Positions 19,595-29,263 of a DNA stretch of 64,000 bases are shown piece by piece. Below the pieces are notes generated by a model. The model did no database searches, was not told where the DNA came from, and saw nothing but the letters and a program-made list of their open reading frames with translations. The DNA comes from Arsenophonus nilaparvatae. Its GTDB lineage: Bacteria; Pseudomonadota; Gammaproteobacteria; Enterobacterales; Enterobacteriaceae. Location: NCBI RefSeq assembly GCF_000757905.1, contig NZ_JRLH01000002.1. One strand, given 5' to 3'. Each line of letters begins with the position of its first letter. The stretch's first letter is position 1. Position numbers and translations under genes: made by a program.

Positions 19595-19971
19595 CTTTCC
19601 ATAATCACAGTGGCACAAGCATAATTTTGTTCATCAGATAATGATACATGGATATGTTGTACACCTAAAGAATCAGCCAATATTTTTGCTTGTCCTAATA
19701 AATTAAGCCCTGGCTTACCTAATTGATCATTAAAAACTTCAAATTGATTAAGCGCTAAACCGTTTCGGATCCCCGTGCCTAAAGCTTTTGCTGCTGCTTC
19801 TTTGACCGCAAAACGCTTAGCCAAAAAACGGACTGGCTGAGAATGATGTTGATATTGTCGCCACTCTTGCGCGGACAATATACGCTTCGCCAGACGCTCC
19901 TCTAAACGCTTGATAATTTGCTCAATACGTACAATTTCAACCAGATCAGTACCTAATCCAATAATCGCCAT
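19591..19971 (-). CDS. acpS: Holo-[acyl-carrier-protein] synthase
   Basis: AcpS transfers 4'-phosphopantetheine from CoA to apo-ACP, activating fatty acid synthesis. The 126-residue product has GLGTDLVEI (catalytic Asp) and RFLAKRFAVKEAAAKALGTG (Glu), the two metal-binding signatures. ATG 19971 is chosen over the TTG two codons upstream because it matches the family start MAI and overlaps the pdxJ stop as TAATG, implying translational coupling. Confidence 0.95.
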   Translation of the reverse strand: MAIIGLGTDLVEIVRIEQIIKRLEERLAKRILSAQEWRQYQHHSQPVRFLAKRFAVKEAAAKALGTGIRNGLALNQFEVFNDQLGKPGLNLLGQAKILADSLGVQHIHVSLSDEQNYACATVIMES

Positions 19972-20702
19972 TAACAACGCGCCTCACGAAGAATTTTCTT
20001 CATATCACTCACAGCTGTCGCCATGCCACTAAAGAGTGCTCGCCCAATAATCGCATGGCCAATATTAAGTTCATATATATCAGGCAATTGAGCAATACGT
20101 TGAACATTATGATAAGTTAACCCATGACCCGCATTGACCTTAAGTTTTTTTGCAGTGGCATAACTTATCGCCTTCTTGATACGTTTAAACTCTTCTTGCT
20201 GCTTTAACTCGCTCTTAGCATCAGCATAGGCACCAGTATGAATTTCAATAAAGGGAGCACCAATTTCCACTGCAGCATCAATTTGTTGTTCTTTAGCATC
20301 AATGAACAAAGAAACCGTGATACCTGCTTCGGTTAATCGTTTGACCGCCGTTGCGACTAATGCTTGTTGCCCAACAACGTCAAGCCCACCTTCCGTCGTA
20401 ACTTCTTTACGTCGCTCTGGTACCAAGCAGCAAAATTGAGGTTTGATCTGACAGGCAAAATTGACCATTTCATCCGTTATTGCCATCTCCAAATTCATTC
20501 GGGTTTGTAACGTCTGGCGAAGTAACTTAACGTCACGATCAGTAATATGACGGCGATCTTCACGCAAATGAACAGTGATCCCATCTGCCCCAGCTTGTTC
20601 AGCAAGAAATGCTGCATGTAGTGGATCAGGATATTGTGTTCCCCGCGCATTTCGTACCGTGGCAACATGATCAATATTAACGCCTAATAATAACTCTGCC
20701 AT
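19971..20702 (-). CDS. pdxJ: Pyridoxine 5'-phosphate synthase
   Basis: PdxJ condenses 1-deoxyxylulose 5-phosphate with 3-amino-1-hydroxyacetone phosphate to pyridoxine phosphate in the DXP-dependent vitamin B6 pathway. The 243-residue TIM barrel shows LGVNIDHVATVRNARGT near the start, GADGITVHLREDRRHI, and the C-terminal YELNIGHAIIGRA. It is coupled to acpS downstream and follows recO by 87 bp. Confidence 0.96.
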   Translation of the reverse strand: MAELLLGVNIDHVATVRNARGTQYPDPLHAAFLAEQAGADGITVHLREDRRHITDRDVKLLRQTLQTRMNLEMAITDEMVNFACQIKPQFCCLVPERRKEVTTEGGLDVVGQQALVATAVKRLTEAGITVSLFIDAKEQQIDAAVEIGAPFIEIHTGAYADAKSELKQQEEFKRIKKAISYATAKKLKVNAGHGLTYHNVQRIAQLPDIYELNIGHAIIGRALFSGMATAVSDMKKILREARC

Positions 20703-20789
20703 ATTTAACTCCTGTTATCCATTTCATAGTTTGAATTTCGTTTATCCATGCAATCATAATATATTCAAAGAGGTTTTAATAACCTCGCT

Positions 20790-21503
20790 TCAACGCGTTT
20801 TAGGCAATATGACCTGGTAAAAAAGCTCACGGCTTTTTAATGGACTTCCGCCCAGATAAGGCTTTAGCGCAATACGGGTAAAACGCTTGGCTGCTCTTAA
20901 TGTATCGACATCAGGAAACTGACGAGCGGCAAATGCCTTAAGCTGCTTACCGGTAAAACTTAAGTGATCAATAACCAAACTGGCAATAAAACCTTTCTCT
21001 TCTCGATAACGGTAAGTCATGCTATCTGCCACCAGTTCACCACTACCGGCACAGTGTAAAAAATCAACACCATAACCTAAATGAGATAGCAATGATAATT
21101 CAAAACGGCGCAATGCATGTTCCGGCGTATATTCACTACCAGCCAATACTTGCAAACAGGTCAGATATTCAAAAAATAGGGTTTGATAAGGGATATTTTG
21201 GGCTAAAACTCGCGCAAGCAATTCATTAACATATAGACCGCTATACAGTACGGTACCGGTAAATGGTAGCGCTAGAGAAATAGGTTCTGCGCCACGCAAC
21301 GTTTTCATTTCTCCCTTACCTCCCCAACGGATCAGCAATGGCGTAAAAGGTTGTAAGCAGCCTTTTAAATTAGATCGACGGCTACGAGCACCTTTGGCTA
21401 ATAGTCGAATACGGCCCTCATTTTCGGTGAAAAAATCTAACAGTAAACTCGTTTCACTATAAGGGCGAGTATGAAGTACAAATGCACGTTGCCAACCGTC
21501 CAC
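20790..21503 (-). CDS. recO: DNA repair protein RecO
   Basis: RecO works with RecR to load RecA on SSB-coated gaps (RecFOR pathway). The 237-residue protein has the N-terminal OB-fold (GWQRAFVLHTRPYSETSLLLDFFTENEGRI) and the helical domain (ALRRFELSLLSHLGYG). The family ends with an acidic or basic tail that differs between species; here it is YQVILPKTR. It follows era by 11 bp in the rnc-era-recO-pdxJ-acpS operon. Confidence 0.94.
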   Translation of the reverse strand: MDGWQRAFVLHTRPYSETSLLLDFFTENEGRIRLLAKGARSRRSNLKGCLQPFTPLLIRWGGKGEMKTLRGAEPISLALPFTGTVLYSGLYVNELLARVLAQNIPYQTLFFEYLTCLQVLAGSEYTPEHALRRFELSLLSHLGYGVDFLHCAGSGELVADSMTYRYREEKGFIASLVIDHLSFTGKQLKAFAARQFPDVDTLRAAKRFTRIALKPYLGGSPLKSRELFYQVILPKTR

Positions 21504-21514
21504 GGAAACCCGCC

Positions 21515-22423
21515 TTAATGAAGATCGTCCATATAGCCTAAACTACGCAGTGCACGTTCATCATCAGCCCATCCGGCTTTAACTTTCACCCAAAGTTCAA
21601 GATGAACCTTAGTAGCAAAAAGTTTTTCCATATCCATCCGAGCTTCAATGCCAATTTTCTTAATTTTGCTACCTTTATTGCCAATAACCATTTTTTTCTG
21701 GCCATCTCTTTCAACCAAAATCAGGCCATGAATGTTATAGCCACCGCGTTCATTTACCACAAATTGCTCAATTTCAACTGTGACCGAATAAGGGAGCTCA
21801 TCGCCGAGAAAACGCATTAATTTCTCACGAATAATTTCACCAGCCATAAAACGTTGTGAGCGATCAGTGATATAGTCCGCTGGAAAATGATGTGCTGCTT
21901 CTGGCATATGTTGACGGACAATTTTAGTAATAATATCGATACCGGTACCTTTTTCTGCACTAATTGGCACAATATCCAGAAAATTCATTTGCTTGCTAAG
22001 AAATTCAATATGGGGCAGCAAACGGGTTTTATCCACTACATTATCAATTTTATTGATCACTAATAATACCGGACAAGGCAAATGACGCAGCTTATTTATT
22101 ACCATCTCATCATCGCTTGTCCAATGTGTGCCTTCAACAACAAAAATAATCAGTTCCACATCACCAATTGAGCTACTTGCTGCCCGATTCATTAAACGAT
22201 TTATTGCGCGCTTTTCTTCTACATGCAATCCTGGAGTATCGACATAAATTGTTTGATAATTACCTTCTGTCTCAATGCCCATGATGCGATGACGGGTTGT
22301 CTGTGGTTTACGTGAAGTAATAGAAATCTTTTGCCCGAGTAATTGGTTCAATAATGTTGATTTACCCACATTTGGGCGCCCTACAATGGCTACAAATCCA
22401 CAATAGGTTTTCTGTTTGCTCAT
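21515..22423 (-). CDS. era: GTPase Era
   Basis: Era is an essential GTPase that binds the 3' end of 16S rRNA and helps assemble the 30S subunit. The 302 residues include G1 GRPNVGKS (near 15), G3 DTPGL, G4 NKID, and a C-terminal KH RNA-binding domain with VIGNKGSKIKKIGIEARMDMEKL. Its ATG overlaps the rnc stop by four bases, so translation is coupled to rnc. Confidence 0.97.
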   Translation of the reverse strand: MSKQKTYCGFVAIVGRPNVGKSTLLNQLLGQKISITSRKPQTTRHRIMGIETEGNYQTIYVDTPGLHVEEKRAINRLMNRAASSSIGDVELIIFVVEGTHWTSDDEMVINKLRHLPCPVLLVINKIDNVVDKTRLLPHIEFLSKQMNFLDIVPISAEKGTGIDIITKIVRQHMPEAAHHFPADYITDRSQRFMAGEIIREKLMRFLGDELPYSVTVEIEQFVVNERGGYNIHGLILVERDGQKKMVIGNKGSKIKKIGIEARMDMEKLFATKVHLELWVKVKAGWADDERALRSLGYMDDLH

Positions 22424-23124
22424 TCAAGCTCCAATATTTTTAATGCCTGTTCAGCTGCGGCTTGTTCAGCCTTACGACGACTTGAACCCACTCCTTCAAC
22501 CGGTTCATTTATACCACTAACCTGACAATGAATAGTAAATTCCTGATCGTGCGCTTCACCGCGAACTTGAACTACCAAATAACTTGGTAAAGGTAAATGG
22601 CGTCCCTGTAAATACTCTTGTAAACGTGTTTTAGGATCTTTTTGTTTATCGCCGGGGCTAATTTCTATTAATCGAGTGTCATACCAAGCTAAAACAATTT
22701 GTTCAGTCGTTTGAATATCACTATCTAAAAAAATACTGCCAATTAACGCTTCGATAGTATCTGCTAATATTGATTCTCGACGAAAACCACCGCTTTTTAA
22801 TTCACCTGGCCCTAAACGCAAACATTCTCCCAAATCAAACTCTCGTGCAAGCTCAGCCAGTGTATTACCCCTGACCAATGTTGCTCGCATACGACTCATA
22901 TCGCCTTCATCAACCTTAGGAAAACGATGATAAAGATCATTGGCAATCACAAAACTAAGAATTGAATCGCCTAAAAACTCCAATCTCTCATTGTGACTAC
23001 TACTGGCACTACGATGAGTTAACGCTTGCTTTAATAATTCAATTTGTTTAAAAGTATAGCCAAGCTTACGCTGTAGCTGTTTAATTTCTTGTCGCTCTGA
23101 CCACTCAATTAAAGAAAAATTCAT
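22420..23124 (-). CDS. rnc: Ribonuclease III
   Basis: RNase III cuts double-stranded RNA, including the 30S rRNA precursor. The product has 234 residues with the catalytic signature HNERLEFLGDSIL (near 44-56) and a C-terminal dsRNA-binding domain (DPKTRLQEYLQG ... SSRRKAEQAAAEQAL). The N-terminus is about eight residues longer than in E. coli and diverges there (MNFSLIEWSERQEIKQL), so a later start is possible. It is first in the rnc-era-recO operon, with hairpins upstream. Confidence 0.95.
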   Translation of the reverse strand: MNFSLIEWSERQEIKQLQRKLGYTFKQIELLKQALTHRSASSSHNERLEFLGDSILSFVIANDLYHRFPKVDEGDMSRMRATLVRGNTLAELAREFDLGECLRLGPGELKSGGFRRESILADTIEALIGSIFLDSDIQTTEQIVLAWYDTRLIEISPGDKQKDPKTRLQEYLQGRHLPLPSYLVVQVRGEAHDQEFTIHCQVSGINEPVEGVGSSRRKAEQAAAEQALKILELE

Positions 23125-23163
23125 GTGCTACCAATTATTTCATTATCAAATTACAAAAAGCAT

Positions 23164-23237
23164 ACGCAACAGATCTGCAAAATAAATTTTTACAAAACTG
23201 TTGCGTTGGCAGGTTTCCTGATATCGTTCAAGAAACC
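23164..23237 (-). promoter_or_regulatory. Two stem-loops in the rnc 5' leader
   Basis: The arms ACGCAACAG (23164-23172) and CTGTTGCGT (23198-23206) pair perfectly over a 25-nt loop. A second pair, GGTTTC (23212-23217) and GAAACC (23232-23237), lies next to it. They stand 40-113 bases upstream of rnc on its strand. E. coli RNase III autoregulates by cutting a leader hairpin, so these could serve the same role here (inference). Confidence 0.45.
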
Positions 23238-23323
23238 ATCATTTTTGATTATCGTGCTATATTCTATATCGATTACGATATAAATCAATTTAGCATTAAT
23301 GATTAGTTTATCTCATTATTTTA

Positions 23324-24292
23324 TTAGTTGATTGCACCAATACGACTTAAACGCACTCCAGTTGGCCATTCACCCTCATGCTTATCAAGGCTAAACCAGA
23401 TAATAACTGCACGCCCAACTAAATTTTCTTCTGGCACAAAACCCCACATACGACTATCTGCACTATTATCCCGATTATCTCCCATCATAAAATAGTGTTT
23501 AGGGGGAACAATCCATTCATTGTCTGGTAAACCGGGCTGTTGGTAACGTGACTGAGTATATACTTGTGGGATCACTAAGATTTCATGGCTAGTATCATCT
23601 AATTTTTCGATTCTTTCCGCTTGACGTAATGCGTTACTTGGTACTGGTTCGCCCAATGGAATTTGATAACTTCCTTTCTGACTTTCGACCATAGAGTCAA
23701 TATTAAAAAATAAAGACCATTCACTCTCTTTTAATGAAGAATAGATAATTGGTAACGCTCGAACACAGTTTGAAATTGAACAATTCGGATATATACGTAA
23801 CTCTTTTTGTTCAGGATCATAAACAATTTTATCACCAGGTAGACCAATAACACGTTTAACAAAATCTACACTAGGATCCTTAGGATATTTAAATACCGCA
23901 ATATCACCACGTTTAGGTTTTCCTGTTTCAAATAATGTCGTTTGGGTAACAGGATCTTTTAATCCATAAGCAAACTTTTCTACTAGTATAAAATCACCGA
24001 CCAATAAGGTAGGCATCATTGAACCTGACGGGATTTGAAATGGCTCATAAATAAACGAACGTATCACTAATACAATCGCTAATATCGGAAAAATAGATGA
24101 ACAAGTATCAACCCATGATGGTTTATGGATACTTTCAGCTAAATGCGTCTGCTCTACGCTTCCTTCAGTAACTTTTTGCTGCTGCGCCATTTTTTTCTTA
24201 CGAGCAGGTGCTAATTTAAAACGATCAATACCCCAGATAATCCCTGTAATCAAGGTCGCCAGCGTCAAGATCAAAGAAAAAGTGTTAGCCAT
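23324..24292 (-). CDS. lepB: Signal peptidase I
   Basis: LepB removes signal peptides at the periplasmic face of the inner membrane. Its 322 residues show two N-terminal membrane segments (FSLILTLATLITGIIWGI; SIFPILAIVLVIRSFIYEPF), the catalytic Ser in PSGSMMPTL (near 91) and the catalytic Lys in FVKRVIGLPGD (near 145). The box MMGDNRDNSADSR follows near 275. Both catalytic residues are intact. lepB follows lepA by 18 bp. Confidence 0.96.
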   Translation of the reverse strand: MANTFSLILTLATLITGIIWGIDRFKLAPARKKKMAQQQKVTEGSVEQTHLAESIHKPSWVDTCSSIFPILAIVLVIRSFIYEPFQIPSGSMMPTLLVGDFILVEKFAYGLKDPVTQTTLFETGKPKRGDIAVFKYPKDPSVDFVKRVIGLPGDKIVYDPEQKELRIYPNCSISNCVRALPIIYSSLKESEWSLFFNIDSMVESQKGSYQIPLGEPVPSNALRQAERIEKLDDTSHEILVIPQVYTQSRYQQPGLPDNEWIVPPKHYFMMGDNRDNSADSRMWGFVPEENLVGRAVIIWFSLDKHEGEWPTGVRLSRIGAIN

Positions 24293-24310
24293 TATGACTC
24301 CTTACAACGG

Positions 24311-26113
24311 TTAGTTATCTTTACCTACGTGAAGAATAGCAAGGAACGCTTCCTGTGGTAGTTCAACATTACCAACCTGCTTCATACGTTTCTTACCTTC
24401 TTTCTGTTTCTGTAGTAATTTTTTCTTACGGCTAACATCACCACCATAACATTTAGCTAATACATTTTTACGTAATTGTTTCACCGTTGAACGCGCTATA
24501 ATATGGGTACCAATTGCAGCCTGGATTGCAATATCAAACTGTTGGCGCGGGATCAGATCTTTCATTTTATCAACTAGCTCACGACCACGATATGGTGCAT
24601 TTGCACGATGGGTAATCAAGGCTAAGGCATCCACTCTTTCGCCATTAATTAACACATCTACACGCACCATATCAACCGCCTGGAAGCGGACAAAGCCATA
24701 ATCCAATGAAGCATATCCTCGAGAAGTAGACTTCAAGCGATCAAAGAAATCTAACACCACCTCAGCCATAGGAATTTCATAGGTTAATGCGACCTGATTA
24801 CCATGGTAAACCATATTAGTCTGAACACCGCGTTTTTCTACGCAGAGCGTAATAACATTACCAAGATATTCCTTAGGCATTAGCATGTTACATTCTGCAA
24901 TTGGTTCGCGTAATTCATTTATATTATTAAGTGCTGGTAATTTAGAGGGACTATCAACATAGATGACATCACCATTTGTTAACTCAACTTCATAAATAAC
25001 TGTAGGCGCGGTTGTAATAAGATCCAAATCATATTCACGTTCCAAACGCTCCTGGATAATCTCCATATGAAGTAGGCCAAGGAAACCACACCGAAATCCA
25101 AAACCTAATGCAGTTGAACTCTCTGGTTCATAAAATAACGAAGCATCATTCAAGCTTAATTTAGCTAAAGCGTCACGAAATGCTTCATAATCATCAGAGC
25201 TAACGGGGAATAAACCGGCGTAAACCTGCGGTTTTACTTTTTTAAAACCAGGCAACGCCTGTATTGCAGAATGACGAGCGCCAGTTAATGTATCGCCAAC
25301 CGGCGCGCCGTGAATATCTTTTATGGCACAGACCAGCCAACCGACTTCACCACAATTTAGTTGTTGACGATCAATTCGTTTGGGTGTGAAAATTCCTAAG
25401 CGATCAACATTATAAAGTTGGCCAGAGCTCATCACTTTAATTTTATCACCTTTACAAAGCGTACCATTTTTAATCCGTACCAGCGAAACAACACCTAAAT
25501 AATTATCAAACCACGAATCAATAATTAATGCCTGCAAAGGCGCTGCCGGATCACCTTCTGGTGGTGGGATCTCTTTAACCAGCCGCTCAATTACGTCTTG
25601 TACCCCTAATCCAGTTTTTGCTGAGCATCGAACAGCATCATGAGCATCGATGCCAACAATATCTTCAATTTCTTCAGCTACCCGATCAGGCTCTGCCGCA
25701 GGTAAATCGATTTTATTAAGTACAGGAACAACTTCTAAATCCATTTCAATAGCGGTATAACAATTAGCAAGGGTTTGCGCTTCAACACCTTGCCCTACAT
25801 CAACAACCAGTAATGCCCCTTCACAAGCAGCTAATGAACGGGATACTTCATAAGAGAAGTCAACATGGCCAGGTGTATCAATAAAATTAAGCTGATAGGT
25901 TTCACCATCACTGGCTTTATAATTCAGGGTAACACTCTGCGCTTTTATTGTGATCCCTCGTTCCCGCTCCAAATCCATAGAATCTAATACCTGGGCTGCC
26001 ATTTCACGATCAGAAAGGCCACCACAGATCTGGATAATACGATCCGACAGAGTTGATTTACCATGATCAATGTGAGCGATGATGGAAAAATTTCTTATAT
26101 GTTTGATTTTCAA
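24311..26113 (-). CDS. lepA: Elongation factor 4 (LepA)
   Basis: LepA is a ribosome-binding translational GTPase that affects initiation/elongation and subunit maturation. At 600 residues it is full length: P-loop AHIDHGKSTLSDR (near 12), RGITIKAQSV, DTPGHVDFSYEVSRSLAACEGALL, NKIDLP, and the unique C-terminal domain ending in QKEGKKRMKQVGNVELPQEA. It is transcribed with lepB, as in E. coli. Confidence 0.97.
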   Translation of the reverse strand: MKIKHIRNFSIIAHIDHGKSTLSDRIIQICGGLSDREMAAQVLDSMDLERERGITIKAQSVTLNYKASDGETYQLNFIDTPGHVDFSYEVSRSLAACEGALLVVDVGQGVEAQTLANCYTAIEMDLEVVPVLNKIDLPAAEPDRVAEEIEDIVGIDAHDAVRCSAKTGLGVQDVIERLVKEIPPPEGDPAAPLQALIIDSWFDNYLGVVSLVRIKNGTLCKGDKIKVMSSGQLYNVDRLGIFTPKRIDRQQLNCGEVGWLVCAIKDIHGAPVGDTLTGARHSAIQALPGFKKVKPQVYAGLFPVSSDDYEAFRDALAKLSLNDASLFYEPESSTALGFGFRCGFLGLLHMEIIQERLEREYDLDLITTAPTVIYEVELTNGDVIYVDSPSKLPALNNINELREPIAECNMLMPKEYLGNVITLCVEKRGVQTNMVYHGNQVALTYEIPMAEVVLDFFDRLKSTSRGYASLDYGFVRFQAVDMVRVDVLINGERVDALALITHRANAPYRGRELVDKMKDLIPRQQFDIAIQAAIGTHIIARSTVKQLRKNVLAKCYGGDVSRKKKLLQKQKEGKKRMKQVGNVELPQEAFLAILHVGKDN

Positions 26114-26353
26114 GGTTATATCTTCTTCTAAATGGCCTTATAAAATCAGTTTTAGCGATAGCTTAGCCCTACAAAGCTAAAACTAATAAAAGCTGTTATA
26201 ACAATCTTGGGAATGCATTTTACATATAAGCGACAAACAACTCAAAGAATCATTGATAATGAAAAAGTCGTTTTTATAAATAAGGCAATTATAGGCATAG
26301 ATTAGTGACGATATGTAATTACTAATGATAGGCATTTAGGCTTACTATGTCAT

Positions 26354-26812
26354 TCATACTTGCTGTTTTAATTCATCAGGCGGTAAACCTATCTGTAAAA
26401 TGATCGGTTGATATAGCGTCTCTTTTTCCCAATAATGCGCAATTTTTTTTGCCAGAAAAAAGCCAACACAGCCACCAATAACTGCACCTAAAAAGATAAT
26501 AAATTGATTTAAAAAAAGAAATTGCATAACCCCACTGCCGATAAAAAGGCCAAGTAATGGGGTAAGGTAAACAAGCATTGCTGAACGTAATAAACTGGCT
26601 TCAGGGATCCCGACTTCAATTTTCTGACCAACTATCAGAGGCTGACTGACCTCAAGTTCTAATTGATACTCAGTTTTCGGTCCTATTTTATTGAGAATAT
26701 AAGATCCGCAAGTTGAGCGAGCAGCACAACTACCACAACCGGAATTAGAACCATATCGCAACACAGCTCGACCATTATGCCAATACACAACCGTTGCCCA
26801 CTCTTTAACCAT
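26354..26812 (-). CDS. rseC: SoxR-reducing / sigmaE regulatory protein RseC
   Basis: RseC is a small inner-membrane protein of the rpoE operon linked to SoxR reduction. The 152 residues have an N-terminal cysteine-rich cytoplasmic part (GCGSCAARSTCGS), two membrane helices (VYLTPLLGLFIGSGVMQFLFL and FIIFLGAVIGGCVGFFLA) and a short tail. The ATG at 26812, giving MVKEWATV as in homologues, is chosen over an upstream start. It overlaps the end of rseB by eight bases. Confidence 0.92.
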   Translation of the reverse strand: MVKEWATVVYWHNGRAVLRYGSNSGCGSCAARSTCGSYILNKIGPKTEYQLELEVSQPLIVGQKIEVGIPEASLLRSAMLVYLTPLLGLFIGSGVMQFLFLNQFIIFLGAVIGGCVGFFLAKKIAHYWEKETLYQPIILQIGLPPDELKQQV

Positions 26813-27770
26813 TACTAGCCTCTTTAAAACTAACATTAGCTGCAATCTGGCTAGCGGTTAACAATGGTAACTGGCCAATAACCGTCACTTCATATTGTCC
26901 TTTTATCACCGTATAAATAGTTAAACCACCTTTACGAAATGGTTTTTCACTAAGTTGATGCTCACCTGCTTTAGTAACATTAATAGAAAAACTAAATAAC
27001 CCATCACTAAATAACATGGCCTCTAAAGATTCATTAGCAGCAATCTCTTTACAACTACGTGAAATTTCTTCAAATCCCAACGGCAGTTGGTTTATTTGCC
27101 AGTTAAATCGCTTAGTAATCGATTTGGGGATAAGTAATAAGGGAGGCATATTCAACGATGCGATCACATGCATTGATTTCAGCAATGCTTGACTATTAAA
27201 AGCCACAGAGACAACTCTAAATTGCTCTAATATTTCATTCTTACTATCTAAAAGATCAATGCGCAATGGTAACTTGCTTTTTTCATCAATTAATAAGATA
27301 TAGCTAAAACGTGAATTATCTTTCGGTATAACACGAATAACCTGACAGCTTATATCACCAATATGTGTTCTGCCTAACTTAATGAAATTATAATAGGATT
27401 GCAGTTTAGTAAAATTAGCAAAAACTACCGACGGCAAATAATCAACGATATAAGCGCCCTCTAAGCTAAAAGAATCAAATCCTGGCTCAAAGTAGCTAAC
27501 TTGATTACCTTTCTGAATAATTTCACGACGAGAATTATCCATCTGCATCATTTGAGCAATTGGTTGATTGTCAATAATGACATGACGATATCTAATCGGC
27601 GTTATACCTTGTGGATTGACAATAATAAATGATAATTCGTAGGGTAAAGACTTTACTGCATTACCCATATCAGTTAATAAAGTTTCAGCCGATAATTCTT
27701 TCGCATAGGAATGTAAAGGCAACAATAAACCGCCCAGCAAAAAAAAGAGGGCGGATAACCAATGCTTCAT
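26805..27770 (-). CDS. rseB: Sigma-E regulatory protein RseB
   Basis: RseB is a periplasmic protein that binds RseA and shields it from DegS, while sensing off-pathway LPS. It has 321 residues and a signal peptide (LSALFFLLGGLLLPLHSYA, cut near 23), followed by the MucB/RseB lipoprotein-like N-terminal domain (KSLPYELSFIIVNPQGITPIRYRH) and a C-terminal domain. It is the third gene of rpoE-rseA-rseB-rseC, five bases after rseA. Confidence 0.95.
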   Translation of the reverse strand: MKHWLSALFFLLGGLLLPLHSYAKELSAETLLTDMGNAVKSLPYELSFIIVNPQGITPIRYRHVIIDNQPIAQMMQMDNSRREIIQKGNQVSYFEPGFDSFSLEGAYIVDYLPSVVFANFTKLQSYYNFIKLGRTHIGDISCQVIRVIPKDNSRFSYILLIDEKSKLPLRIDLLDSKNEILEQFRVVSVAFNSQALLKSMHVIASLNMPPLLLIPKSITKRFNWQINQLPLGFEEISRSCKEIAANESLEAMLFSDGLFSFSINVTKAGEHQLSEKPFRKGGLTIYTVIKGQYEVTVIGQLPLLTASQIAANVSFKEASNG

Positions 27771-27775
27771 TACTA

Positions 27776-28402
27776 CTATTCTGCTCCTGAGTAAGATTTT
27801 TCTGCTACTGGTGAAGATGATGTTACACTTTGATTCAGCATTGAACGACGCTCAAGCTCATATTGTTGTAACATCAGACCAAGTCGGCGATTACGTTGTT
27901 CTAGCTGCTCGGTTTGTGGATGAGCAAAAAATTGATCATTAGATACATTTAAACTCACAGGCGACGCAGCCCCCATGATAGGTACCGTATTAAATATGGG
28001 TGAGTCAGATTTGACATCAGTTTCTATGCTAGACGTATTATAATTCTGAACACCTGCAATAACAGCTACGGCAACGCTCGCTGCGACACCAACTTGCGTC
28101 ATCTGGTTAGCCCAAGGGCGAAGCTTACGCCAAAAAGGCATTAAACACCAGCTAGCAGGCACAGGTTGTGACTCCGGTATTGCATTAGGCACAATTTGGA
28201 TAGGCTCACTTGCCAGCGCCTGCTCTACTTTGTCGGTAATATCAAGATGGATAACTTCATTGATATCGCCTCTCAAACTGTCGCGGATAAGATGGTAGCT
28301 CTCCCATCGTTTCTGTAACGAAACATCTTGTAAAATGGTATGGATCAATTCTAAATCAAAGATCTCTCCATCCATTAAAGCGGAAAGTCTTTCTCTATGC
28401 AT
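27776..28402 (-). CDS. rseA: Anti-sigmaE factor RseA
   Basis: RseA is a single-pass inner-membrane anti-sigma factor that holds RpoE until DegS and RseP cut it. The 208 residues start with the sigmaE-binding domain MHRERLSALMDGEIFD. A membrane helix follows near 102-120 (VGVAASVAVAVIAGVQNY), then a periplasmic tail rich in Q/N/S. It lies 34 bases after rpoE in the same operon. Confidence 0.95.
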   Translation of the reverse strand: MHRERLSALMDGEIFDLELIHTILQDVSLQKRWESYHLIRDSLRGDINEVIHLDITDKVEQALASEPIQIVPNAIPESQPVPASWCLMPFWRKLRPWANQMTQVGVAASVAVAVIAGVQNYNTSSIETDVKSDSPIFNTVPIMGAASPVSLNVSNDQFFAHPQTEQLEQRNRRLGLMLQQYELERRSMLNQSVTSSSPVAEKSYSGAE

Positions 28403-28436
28403 GCCAAAGTACCCTTCAGTAAAATATGAACCACAT

Positions 28437-29012
28437 TTAATTTCGTATTAGCGGTTGCACTTTATTATCAATAGCTTCTCTTGCTCGAAAAATGCGCGAA
28501 CGAACTGTGCCAACAGGACAATCCATAATAAGCGCTATCTCCTCATAACTTAGTCCATCTAACTCCCTAAGCGTAATTGCCAGACGTAAATCTTCAGGAA
28601 GTGACTCTATAGTCCGGAAGACTACTTTTCTCAATTCTTCTGACAACATTAAATTCTCAGGGTTCGAAATTTCTTTTAATGCATTAGAAGCCTCAAAATT
28701 CTCTGCATTAACTACATCCAAATCATTCGATGGCGGTCGACGTCCTTGGGATATAAGATAATTTTTTGCTGTATTTACAGAGATCCGGTAAAGCCAAGTA
28801 TAAAATGCGCTTTCACCACGAAATGAACTGATAGCGCGATAAGCTTTAATAAATGCCTCTTGAGCTACATCCGGTACATCTCCCTGCGGCACATAACGAG
28901 AAACAAGGCTCACAACTTTATTCTGGTATCTAATAACCAGTAAATTAAAAGCTTTTTTATCCCCTTTTTGTACCCGTTCAACCAGCACCTGGTCTGTTAA
29001 CTGCTCGCTCAT
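28437..29012 (-). CDS. rpoE: RNA polymerase sigma-E factor
   Basis: RpoE directs transcription of envelope-stress genes. At 191 residues it equals the E. coli length, with region 2 (ALNLLVIRYQNKVVSLVSRYV-type start, then AFIKAYRAISSFRGESAFYTWLYRI) and the region 4 HTH (LDGLSYEEIALIMDCPVGTVRSRIFRAREAI). It leads the operon rpoE-rseA-rseB-rseC, is divergent from nadB, and has a probable autoregulatory promoter upstream. Confidence 0.97.
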   Translation of the reverse strand: MSEQLTDQVLVERVQKGDKKAFNLLVIRYQNKVVSLVSRYVPQGDVPDVAQEAFIKAYRAISSFRGESAFYTWLYRISVNTAKNYLISQGRRPPSNDLDVVNAENFEASNALKEISNPENLMLSEELRKVVFRTIESLPEDLRLAITLRELDGLSYEEIALIMDCPVGTVRSRIFRAREAIDNKVQPLIRN

Positions 29013-29097
29013 TCGAGGTCACTTCTCCCGAAAATAAGCCTCATATTTTCCTTATTTGAACCCGCCATGTTTTCTCTCATTTGTAAGCAAGCATTTT

Positions 29098-29125
29098 TTT
29101 GAGTGACAAAAACTCGCAAAGTTCC
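29098..29125 (-). promoter_or_regulatory. SigmaE autoregulatory promoter of rpoE
   Basis: On the minus strand a -35 GGAACTT (29125-29119), a 16-bp spacer ending GTCAC and a -10 TCAAA (29102-29098) match the sigmaE pattern GGAACTT-N16-TCTAA. It stands about 85 bp before the rpoE start, like the E. coli rpoE autoregulatory promoter. Confidence 0.75.
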
Positions 29126-29263
29126 AGTCAATTTAAATTATTTATATTTAATCTAAGCTAAACCATAAGAAAAGTTCTTTCAAGGCCATCGTATTTACTC
29201 TAAATAAAAGAATAGGCTAACATGGTAATTTACTCTATTCCGAAACCTTAGTAATAAAATATT